Assembly (NCBI GenBank): GCA_023416055.1 | Contig: JAEZIH010000278.1 | Location: forward strand, 1 to 10,927 | DNA length: 10,927 nucleotides | Reading direction: 5' to 3' | Origin: Pseudomonadota bacterium | GTDB taxonomy: Bacteria > Pseudomonadota > Alphaproteobacteria > Caulobacterales > Caulobacteraceae | Shown: in pieces, positions 1 to 6,604 of the stretch | Layout: each line of letters starts with the position of its first letter | Numbering within the stretch: position 1 is the first letter of the stretch | Translations under genes and position numbers: made by a program | The notes under the pieces: generated by a model | The model's database searches: none | What the model saw: only the letters and a program-made list of their open reading frames with translations | Told to the model about the DNA's origin: nothing

Positions 1-256
1 AGACCACCGGCGGCGGGGCAGGGCGCACAGGGGGCGGCTCCAGCGCCGGGCCGGGCGCCTCGGCCTGCAGCAGCCGCCAGGCGGCGATGATCCGGCGGAA
101 CTTCTCCTCGTCCCCGCCCGGCTGATCCGGCCGGGCCGCCTTGACCGCCGCTCGGAAAGCCGCTGTCAGCGCCGCGCCCTCGGCCGGGCTGGTCAGGCCG
201 AGCAGGGCGAGGGCCTCGCGGGTCGAGGCGACTTCCGGGCGGGAGCGGGCGCGCAT
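1..256 (-). CDS. J-domain (DnaJ-like) protein, N-terminal part
   Basis: This is a partial gene: it starts at ATG 256-254 and runs off the left edge after 85 codons. Residues about 14-64 resemble a J-domain: a helix-II-like stretch (LTAAFRAAVKAA, 30-41), then RPD (42-44), a short 'QPGGDEE' loop, and a helix-III-like FRRIIAAWRLLQ (53-64). The HPD motif that canonical J-domains use to stimulate Hsp70 ATPase is RPD here, so Hsp70 activation may be weak or absent. From about residue 67 the sequence becomes Ala/Pro-rich, like a linker. The gene is divergent from pdxH with an 87 bp gap. Upstream there is a TTGACC hexamer (286-281) but no convincing -10 or Shine-Dalgarno. The J-domain resemblance is clear; partner and cellular role are unknown. 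Confidence 0.72.
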   Translation of the reverse strand, partial: MRARSRPEVASTREALALLGLTSPAEGAALTAAFRAAVKAARPDQPGGDEEKFRRIIAAWRLLQAEAPGPALEPPPVRPAPPPVV

Positions 257-343
257 GGCCCCACTACAGCGCCGGATATGGTCAAGGCCGGGTTAACCGT
301 GACGCCTCTCCCCAATCGGGGCGGCAGGGTCTATCTGCAGTTC

Positions 344-517
344 ATGACCGCGCCCGTGATCCCGCCCAGCCCCTCCCGCGAGTAATATGCGGAGCAGTAC
401 GCCGCCGCCCTCGCCGCCAACGGCGACGAGACCATCTTCGAGCGGCCTGAGCCGGTCGGCCTGTTCATCGAATGGCTGACCGACGCGCGGAAGACGGAAC
501 CCAACGACGCCAACGCC
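344..517 (+). other. pdxH: 5' part of pdxH, cut by in-frame TAA at 383-385
   Basis: ATG 344 is in the same frame as the downstream pdxH ORF and encodes MTAPVIPPSPSRE. The next codon is TAA (383-385), and the frame then continues without further stops as [12 protein letters not shown] and so on into ATG 518. The residues on both sides look like genuine PdxH N-terminus: family members have an R-x-E-Y motif here (E. coli Arg14 to Tyr17, a lid over the active site), and the stop replaces the expected Glu. A single GAA to TAA change would explain it. A GTG at 299 is also in frame and would meet the same stop. No strong Shine-Dalgarno precedes ATG 344. It may be a real nonsense mutation or a base-calling error. 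Confidence 0.75.
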
Positions 518-1018
518 ATGGCCCTGGCCACGGTCGACGCCGACGGCTTGCCCGACGCCCGCATGGTGCTGCTCAAGGACGTCGACCCGGGCGGCTTCAC
601 CTTCTACTCCAACCGCGAGAGCGCCAAGGGCGAGGCCCTGGCCGCGCACCCGCAGGCCGCCCTGCTGTTCCACTGGAAGAGCCTGCGCCGGCAGGTGCGC
701 GTTCGCGGCGCGGTGGAGCCGGTCAGCCCGGAGGAGGCCGACGCCTACTTCGCCAGCCGCGCACGCGAGAGCCGCATCGGCGCCTGGGCCTCGGACCAGT
801 CGCGTCCGCTGGACAGCCGCGAGGCGCTCGAGGAGGCCGTGGCCCGCGAGACGGCCCGCTTCGGCGAGGGCGAAGTGCCCCGTCCCGAGCGCTGGACCGG
901 CTGGCGGGTGATCCCCCGGAGCATCGAGTTCTGGCGCGACCGCCCGTTCCGCCTGCACGACCGGCTGCGCTTCGACCGGGCCGGGGAGGGCTGGACCCGC
1001 ACCCGGCTGTGGCCCTGA
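518..1018 (+). CDS. pdxH: pyridoxamine/pyridoxine 5'-phosphate oxidase, open part (N-terminus lost upstream of a stop)
   Basis: PdxH is an FMN-dependent cytosolic oxidase that converts pyridoxamine or pyridoxine 5'-phosphate to pyridoxal 5'-phosphate with O2. Numbered from ATG 518, visible family motifs are RMVLLK (15-20), [12 protein letters not shown] (27-38), [14 protein letters not shown] (51-64), [13 protein letters not shown] (85-97), and the C-terminal [16 protein letters not shown]...RLHDR (126-149), ending in RLWP. These include the FMN-phosphate and substrate-binding regions. This ORF gives only 166 residues; with the 58 codons from ATG 344 the gene would have 224, the normal family length of roughly 210-225. 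No ATG, GTG or TTG lies in frame between the TAA (383) and ATG 518, and no good Shine-Dalgarno precedes 518. It is therefore either a pseudogene, a truncated protein, or a sequence error. It is convergent with tetR, with a 4 nt gap. Confidence 0.85.
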   Translation: MALATVDADGLPDARMVLLKDVDPGGFTFYSNRESAKGEALAAHPQAALLFHWKSLRRQVRVRGAVEPVSPEEADAYFASRARESRIGAWASDQSRPLDSREALEEAVARETARFGEGEVPRPERWTGWRVIPRSIEFWRDRPFRLHDRLRFDRAGEGWTRTRLWP

Positions 1019-1022
1019 GCGT

Positions 1023-1649
1023 TCAGGCCCCGTAGCGGGCCAGGAAGGTCTCGACAGCCTCGCTCGCCACCTGGGCGGGCGTGCGCTGCATCCGCACCTC
1101 GTCCCCGGTGACCAGCGGGACGACGAAGGCCGGGTGCTCGATCATGCCAAGCAACTGTCCCGCCGCCCATGAAGGATGCTCCACGGGGCCGAGCGCCCCG
1201 GCCCTGGAGAGGCGTTCTATGGCGCCGATCAGGACAGCGCCGAACTCGTTGCGTCCCTTTTCGTAGAACCGGACGGCGACCGCCTGGAAGCGCGGGCGCT
1301 CCGCCATGACCAGCCGGAAGACCGAGCGGATGAACGGGTCGGTCATGAAGTCCGCATAGGCCGCGGCATAGCTGGTCAGGGTGGTGCGGGCGTCGCCCTC
1401 GACCGCGCGCACGCTTCCCATCCGGCGGGCGAAGTCCTCGGCGGCGTCGTCGATCACAGCCGTGAACAGGTCGGCCTTGCCGCTGAACAGGGCGTACAGG
1501 GTGGCGGTCGAGACCCCGGCTTCCCGGGCGATCGGCTCCACGCGGGTGGCGGCGTAGCCCAGCCTGACGAAATGCTCGCGCGCGTGCCGCAGGATCAGGC
1601 GGCGACGGTTGTCGGAGAAAACGGGTTGTAGGGGGGGCGAGCCGTGCAT
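1023..1649 (-). CDS. TetR/AcrR-family transcriptional regulator
   Basis: The product is a 208-residue DNA-binding repressor-type protein, the usual length for TetR regulators. Residues about 15-62 form the TetR_N helix-turn-helix, with RRRLILRHAREHFVRLGY followed by the recognition region IAREAGVSTATLYALFSGK. The C-terminal half, including MTDPFIRSVFRLVMAE and ARYGA, resembles the AefR-like ligand-binding/dimerisation domains; the ligand cannot be told from sequence. It starts at ATG 1649-1647 with only a weak CAGG upstream. It lies 70 bp downstream of udk on the same strand, and its 3' end faces pdxH with a 4 nt gap. An inverted repeat over its putative -10 (1659-1676) suggests autoregulation. 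The target genes are not obvious; the nearest candidates are itself and the fatty-acyl-CoA synthetase region. Confidence 0.9.
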   Translation of the reverse strand: MHGSPPLQPVFSDNRRRLILRHAREHFVRLGYAATRVEPIAREAGVSTATLYALFSGKADLFTAVIDDAAEDFARRMGSVRAVEGDARTTLTSYAAAYADFMTDPFIRSVFRLVMAERPRFQAVAVRFYEKGRNEFGAVLIGAIERLSRAGALGPVEHPSWAAGQLLGMIEHPAFVVPLVTGDEVRMQRTPAQVASEAVETFLARYGA

Positions 1650-1658
1650 CTGTAGCGC

Positions 1659-1701
1659 CTGCTGAACAACCAGCAGAACGCCGGGACCCCGCCGCGGTCA
1701 A
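1659..1701 (-). promoter_or_regulatory. candidate tetR promoter with operator-like inverted repeat
   Basis: Reading the minus strand, TTGACC (1701-1696) is followed after 17 bp by TTCTGC (1678-1673), a plausible -35 with a weak -10, placing a start roughly 15-20 nt before the tetR ATG. Overlapping the -10 is a perfect inverted repeat CTGCTG (1659-1664), 6 nt, CAGCAG (1671-1676). Location and symmetry fit self-repression by the TetR protein, but this is inference only. Confidence 0.35.
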
Positions 1702-1719
1702 GTGCGCGCAGCGTTCTGT

Positions 1720-2373
1720 TCAACGTGCGCACAAAACGAGGCCCGCGAGCAACGGATGGGCCAGCACCGGCGCAGCCAGCCGGACCACCGCCTGGGGATC
1801 CTCCAGCCGCACGGCGGCGGTGGCGTCGGCGACGATGAAGTCGGCGTTGACCCGCGAAGGTTCGGTCAGCCGCTCGTGGCCCGGCCGCACGGTGGCCAGA
1901 TACTGCTGGATGACGGACTCGGCGGTCCGCCCCCGCTCGACCTGGTCGCGCAGGAGGCGGCGGATGAAGCGGATGTCCGCCGGGGTGTCGACGAACACGC
2001 GGATGTCGAACAGCTCCACCAGGGCGGGGGTGCACAGCACGTGGGTGCCCTCGACGATCACCACCTCGGCGGCCCGCACCGGCTCGCCGCCGGGTTCTCG
2101 CCCGTGATGGATGAAGGAATAGATCGGCGCCACGATGTCGCGCCCCGCCTTCAGCTCGGCGAGGTCGCGCACCATCAGCTCATGGTCGCGCGCCGCCACG
2201 TCGTCGAAGTCGAAGGTGGCGGCGTCGAAGCCGGGCAGGCTGGCGGCGTCGCGGTAATAGGAGTCCTCGCGGACCAGCACGGCGCTGCCCCGGGGCAGGG
2301 CGGCGACCAGGGTCTCGGCGAGGGTGCTCTTGCCGGATCCGGACCCCCCGGTGATGGCGACGAGAATGGGCAT
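1720..2373 (-). CDS. udk: uridine kinase
   Basis: Uridine/cytidine kinase phosphorylates uridine or cytidine to UMP or CMP in pyrimidine salvage, in the cytoplasm. Numbered from ATG 2373, the protein has 217 residues (family about 210). It shows the Walker A loop GGSGSGKST (9-17), EDSYYRD (36-42, compare QDAYYKD in E. coli Udk), PIYSFIHHGR (83-92), VVIVEGTHVL (104-113), and the lid/uridine region RDQVERGRT...QQYLATVRP...EPSRVNADFIV (142-181). The order and spacing follow the enterobacterial enzyme closely. An in-frame TTG at 2391 would add six residues, but ATG 2373 places the usual short strand just before the P-loop and is preferred; AGAAG sits about 5 nt upstream. It is divergent from the acyl-CoA synthetase gene, with tetR downstream on the same strand. 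No terminator is visible between udk and tetR, so read-through is possible. Confidence 0.9.
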   Translation of the reverse strand: MPILVAITGGSGSGKSTLAETLVAALPRGSAVLVREDSYYRDAASLPGFDAATFDFDDVAARDHELMVRDLAELKAGRDIVAPIYSFIHHGREPGGEPVRAAEVVIVEGTHVLCTPALVELFDIRVFVDTPADIRFIRRLLRDQVERGRTAESVIQQYLATVRPGHERLTEPSRVNADFIVADATAAVRLEDPQAVVRLAAPVLAHPLLAGLVLCAR

Positions 2374-2506
2374 GGGGACTTCTAGGGCCAAGCGGGCCGC
2401 CCCGCCAAGTCGTCGCAGGCCCCCGCAGTTGACCCGGCGTCACGTTGCCTAACCGGAATCCCCCCGATACTCATTTCATCAAGCGCCGCAGTCAGAAGGC
2501 GCAGAT

Positions 2507-2512
2507 GAGGGA
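2507..2512 (+). promoter_or_regulatory. ribosome binding site of the acyl-CoA synthetase gene
   Basis: GAGGGA lies 5 nt before ATG 2518, a strong Shine-Dalgarno match that supports this start. The 144 bp gap between udk and this gene also holds a TTGACC (2429-2434) that could be a -35 element, without a good -10 at standard spacing. Confidence 0.7.
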
Positions 2513-2517
2513 ACGCA

Positions 2518-4149
<1,632 letters not shown>

Positions 4150-4153
4150 GACC

Positions 4154-4846
4154 ATGGCGCGAGGTACGCGAAGACAGGGCGGAGGGGGCGTCAGGCTGGC
4201 GGCGGTCGTCGTGCTCGGGCCCCTGTTCGTGCTGGTCGCCGCCCTTGGAACCCGCACCGGCCTGTGGAGCTACGAGATCGGCCACGACCTGCTGACGTGG
4301 CGGGTCGGGCTGGGACTGGCGGCCGTCGGGGCCCTGGCCGCACTGGCCCTGATCGTCTCCGCCCTTCGTCGCCGCGCGTCCCCGTGGCTGGCCGTCTTTG
4401 CTGTGGCCGTCTCGGCGGCGACGGTGGGCGTCTACGCCTGGCAGGCGTCGCGTCTCGCCGCGGACGTCCCGGACGACATCAGCACCGACCTGGCGGAGGT
4501 CCCCGGCTTCGGCCCGCTCGCCGCGCGGCGGGGAGGGGGCGGACCGGACGCGACCGGCGGGGTCGAGGCCTGTCCCGGCGCGGTCCCGGCCCCGACCCAG
4601 GTCCCGCCGGGCTCCGCCGCCTGGGCGCTGCAGGAGTCCGGCTTCGACCTCGAAGGCAGCGTCACTGTCGCGCGCGCGGCGGGCACGCACAGGGGCTTCT
4701 GGTTCGGCGTCACCCACGACGCCGTCATCCGCATCCGGCCCGGCCGCACCGACGTTCGGGTCGCCGCCCGCGACGGCCGCCCGCACGGCGGCGAGGCCTG
4801 CCGTCTCGCGACCCGTATCAGCGAACGACTGCGGGTGGTCGAATAG
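4154..4846 (+). CDS. DUF1499-family membrane protein
   Basis: The protein has 230 residues. Three hydrophobic segments at about 14-32, 52-71 and 78-96 predict an inner-membrane anchor. The C-terminal part (about 106-228) resembles DUF1499: it begins with DVPDDISTDLAEVPGFGPL, matching the family's 'D-I-[ST]-T-D-...-P-x-F' opening, and closes with HDAVIRIRPGRTDVRVAARDGRPHGGEACRLATRI, the family's conserved 'R-x-D-x-R-S-x-S-R-x-G-x-x-D-x-G-x-N' region in diverged form. In particular the usual second half is weakly kept. The function of the family is unknown. The start ATG 4154 follows the acyl-CoA synthetase stop by 4 nt, with a weak GGA just before it, so translational coupling is likely. It ends 3 nt from the opposing hydrolase gene. 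Confidence 0.75.
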   Translation: MARGTRRQGGGGVRLAAVVVLGPLFVLVAALGTRTGLWSYEIGHDLLTWRVGLGLAAVGALAALALIVSALRRRASPWLAVFAVAVSAATVGVYAWQASRLAADVPDDISTDLAEVPGFGPLAARRGGGGPDATGGVEACPGAVPAPTQVPPGSAAWALQESGFDLEGSVTVARAAGTHRGFWFGVTHDAVIRIRPGRTDVRVAARDGRPHGGEACRLATRISERLRVVE

Positions 4847-4849
4847 GGC

Positions 4850-5752
4850 TCAGGCCAGCGCCCATATCCCGTCCAGGTCCGGTCCCGGCCGCGCTGTGAC
4901 CCGTCCGGCGCGCTCCAGCGCGATCAGGTGGGCCCAGACGGACAGCGACGCCGCCGGCCACAGGCGGGAATCGACCGCGGCGTAGAGAGATGGGACCATG
5001 TCGGCGATGCGCGCCGGCCCTCGCTCCAGATGCGCCATCACCTGCGCCTCGCGCTGCAGCCGGTGCGCCCGGTAGGCCTCGAGAAACGGTCCCGGGCTTC
5101 TGATCGGAGCCCCGTGCGTCGGCCACAGGGTCGAGAAGCCGCGGGCGATGACGGCGTCCAGACTGTCCATGTAGGCGGTCATGTCGCCGTCGGGCGGGGC
5201 GATCACGGTGGTCGACCAGCCCATGACGTGGTCGCCGCAGAACAGGCCGTTCTCCTCGCGCAGCACGAAGGCCATGTGGTTCGAGGCGTGACCGGGAGTG
5301 GCCATCGCTTCCAGCGTCCAGCCGTCGCCCTCCAGCACCTCGCCGCCTGCAAGCACGACATCCGGCGCGAAGCCCTCGTCGTCCTCCTCGTCCAGCGGGG
5401 CGGATACGTGGACGACCCGCGCCGGCGGCCGGGCGGCCAGCACCGGCGCCCCGACCGCCGTCGCGAAAGGGCGGGCGAGGGGAGAGTGGTCGCGATGGGT
5501 GTGGGTCACCAGCACATGGCTGACGGTCTGGCCCTTCACCGCGGCGAGCAGGGCGCCCAGATGGCCGTCGTCCGGCGGACCGGGGTCGATCACCGCCACT
5601 CCGGCCCCCGGATCGGTCCGCCCGACGATGTAGGTCCCCGTGCCCGTATAGGTGAAGGGGCCGGGATTCGGGGCCATGACCCGGCGGATCAGCGGCGAGA
5701 CCGCGTCAACCCGCCCCGGCGCGACCTGGTCCTCGCGCACAAATGGAATCAT
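4850..5752 (-). CDS. LACTB2-like metallo-beta-lactamase-fold hydrolase
   Basis: This 300-residue cytosolic protein has the MBL-fold metal-binding set: THTHRDHS with His84, His86, Asp88 and His89; TPGHASNH with His155; CGDHVMGWSTT with Asp174; and PTHGAP with His213. The 'GD-x-x-x-G-x-[ST]T-[TV]' block and the C-terminal winged-helix-like tail (about 222-290, EAYRAHRLQREAQV...LSVWAHLIALERAGRV) match the LACTB2 group. The human member is a single-strand RNA endonuclease; bacterial members are usually annotated only as MBL-fold hydrolases, so the substrate is unknown here. All expected metal ligands are present. It starts at ATG 5752-5750 with no clear Shine-Dalgarno. It is divergent from the small ORF at 5819 and lies downstream of the DUF442 gene on the same strand. 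Its 3' end is 3 nt from the DUF1499 stop. Confidence 0.9.
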   Translation of the reverse strand: MIPFVREDQVAPGRVDAVSPLIRRVMAPNPGPFTYTGTGTYIVGRTDPGAGVAVIDPGPPDDGHLGALLAAVKGQTVSHVLVTHTHRDHSPLARPFATAVGAPVLAARPPARVVHVSAPLDEEDDEGFAPDVVLAGGEVLEGDGWTLEAMATPGHASNHMAFVLREENGLFCGDHVMGWSTTVIAPPDGDMTAYMDSLDAVIARGFSTLWPTHGAPIRSPGPFLEAYRAHRLQREAQVMAHLERGPARIADMVPSLYAAVDSRLWPAASLSVWAHLIALERAGRVTARPGPDLDGIWALA

Positions 5753-5787
5753 GCCCGCAACTCCGTGCGGCCCGCGGCTTGCGTCAA

Positions 5788-5812
5788 CACTCCGTAAATC
5801 TTCCGCGGAGTG
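5788..5812 (+). promoter_or_regulatory. hairpin covering the ribosome binding site of the small ORF
   Basis: CACTCCG (5788-5794) and CGGAGTG (5806-5812) are perfect 7 bp inverted arms with an 11 nt loop. The right arm contains GGAG (5807-5810), the Shine-Dalgarno 8 nt before ATG 5819. Folding would mask it. A second ACTCCG copy at 5760-5765 could compete for the same arm. At the DNA level the same repeat could be an operator in this 66 bp divergent region. Confidence 0.45.
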
Positions 5813-5818
5813 CCCGAG

Positions 5819-5965
5819 ATGGCCGTTTCCATCGCCCTGGCTGTATCAAATCGGCTCCAGGTCATCGCTGCGACCTTCCTGTGTCTCATGGCGGTGCAAC
5901 TGGTGGTCGCGTCCTGCACGCCTGAACCGGCGCCCTACGCGGTCCGCGTGGCGGTCGCCCGCTAG
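5819..5965 (+). CDS. small putative lipoprotein or membrane peptide (48 aa)
   Basis: This short ORF starts at ATG 5819 with a well-placed GGAG 8 nt upstream and ends at TAG 5963-5965. The 48-residue product has a basic residue (Arg12), a hydrophobic stretch at about 13-32, and the lipobox-like VASC (30-33), so Cys33 could be lipidated, leaving a 16-residue mature tail rich in Pro, Val and Arg. Thr at +2 would favour outer-membrane sorting. Alternatively it is a single-span membrane peptide. About four fifths of its codons end in G or C, as in real genes here. It is divergent from the MBL hydrolase gene and ends 5 nt from the opposing DUF442 stop. I recognise no family. Being short, it could be a chance ORF. 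Confidence 0.5.
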   Translation: MAVSIALAVSNRLQVIAATFLCLMAVQLVVASCTPEPAPYAVRVAVAR

Positions 5966-5970
5966 CCTCC

Positions 5971-6393
5971 CTACAGCGGAACCCCGCCGAGATCATAGCC
6001 GGCCGCCAGCGCCGCCTCGCGGAGTTCGGACGCATCCGCCCCCGCCATCCGTTCCGCCATCGCCCAGGCCGCGGCCGAGCGCATGCCGGAGCGGCAGAAG
6101 AACACCGCCTTGTCGTTCTCTCCGAGCGAGTCCAGCACCTCCCGCGTCGCCGCCACCGCATCGGGGCCGGGCAGGCCCCGTGCGGGGGCGTGGATGGCGC
6201 GCATGCCGGCCGCTTCCGCCGCCGCCGCGATCTCCGCCGCCGCCGCCTGGCCCGCTTCCTCCCCGTCAGGCCGGTGATTCACCAGCCAGCTGAATCCGGC
6301 GTCCCGAAGACCCGCGATCTGCTCCGGAGTGATCCCTCCGGTGACCCAGACCTGCGGTGACAGCGGCCGCAATCCCGCCGAATAGGAGCTCAT
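5971..6393 (-). CDS. DUF442 / TIGR01244-type rhodanese-like sulfurtransferase or phosphatase
   Basis: The 140-residue protein matches the DUF442 (BLH phosphatase/TIGR01244) family. The N-terminal part has LRPLSPQVWVTGGITPEQIAG and AGFSWLVNHRPDGEE, the family's opening strand and 'N-x-R-P-D-x-E' segment. The active loop is FFCRSGMRSA with the putative nucleophile Cys100, in the six-residue CRSGMR form typical of sulfur-transferring rhodaneses. In Xylella and Agrobacterium this domain is fused to an MBL-fold persulfide dioxygenase (Blh) in sulfide detoxification; here it stands alone. ATG 6393 was chosen because AAGG lies 8 nt upstream; an in-frame GTG at 6414 would add seven residues but has no ribosome binding site. 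It is divergent from the TonB receptor and convergent with the small ORF. Confidence 0.82.
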   Translation of the reverse strand: MSSYSAGLRPLSPQVWVTGGITPEQIAGLRDAGFSWLVNHRPDGEEAGQAAAAEIAAAAEAAGMRAIHAPARGLPGPDAVAATREVLDSLGENDKAVFFCRSGMRSAAAWAMAERMAGADASELREAALAAGYDLGGVPL

Positions 6394-6451
6394 TTCGGAC
6401 GCCTTTTCATACACTTGGGCTGCCGTGTGGCGGGATTGCGACAGACAGCCT

Positions 6452-6480
6452 TTGATTGGATTACAGCACCGTAATTATGC
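6452..6480 (+). promoter_or_regulatory. candidate promoter with operator-like palindrome for the TonB receptor
   Basis: TTGATT (6452-6457) and TTATGC (6475-6480) are 17 bp apart, plausible -35 and -10 elements in a distinctly AT-richer stretch. Between and slightly into the -10 lies ATTAC (6460-6464), 6 nt, GTAAT (6471-6475), a perfect inverted repeat where a repressor would block RNA polymerase. A start here would give a leader of roughly 115-120 nt before the TTG codon. Confidence 0.4.
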
Positions 6481-6491
6481 TGCGTCGGCCC

Positions 6492-6517
6492 ATTGCCAAG
6501 TCTAAGGTCGGGGCAAT
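6492..6517 (+). repeat. inverted repeat in the receptor leader
   Basis: ATTGCC (6492-6497) and GGCAAT (6512-6517) are perfect inverted arms around a 14 nt loop, just downstream of the candidate promoter. It could be a small 5' leader stem or a second protein-binding site. A 6 bp repeat can also arise by chance. Confidence 0.3.
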
Positions 6518-6591
6518 CTGCGTGCATTGGGGTGCGCAGAGTTTGGTTGCCGTCGACGCTCGCCTTCCTCCGTGAAGCGCTCGGCGGTCTC

Positions 6592-6597
6592 AGGAGG
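6592..6597 (+). promoter_or_regulatory. AGGAGG ribosome binding site fixing the TTG start of the TonB receptor
   Basis: A consensus AGGAGG lies 7 nt before TTG 6605. It decides the start: a cleavable signal peptide follows this codon directly, whereas the longer frame upstream encodes a Cys/Arg-rich stretch unlike a signal peptide. TCCTCC at 6566-6571 is complementary to the GGAGGA at 6593-6598 (21 nt loop) and could mask it. Confidence 0.75.
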
Positions 6598-6604
6598 ACC
6601 ACCT

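Noticed and set aside
306..324. CCCC/GGGG mini-hairpin ahead of pdxH
   Set aside because: A 4 bp stem in GC-rich DNA is expected by chance and has no T-run or link to a ribosome binding site.
293..958. Minus-strand 221-codon frame over pdxH
   Set aside because: No recognisable domain, and the plus-strand frame clearly encodes PdxH motifs.
2374..2391. TTG start of udk at 2391
   Set aside because: ATG 2373 sits directly before the canonical N-terminal strand of the kinase; the extra residues add nothing recognisable.
6527..6604. Upstream extension of the TonB receptor from TTG 6527
   Set aside because: It adds an Arg/Cys-rich stretch ahead of a normal signal peptide and has no ribosome binding site, whereas AGGAGG is ideally spaced for TTG 6605.
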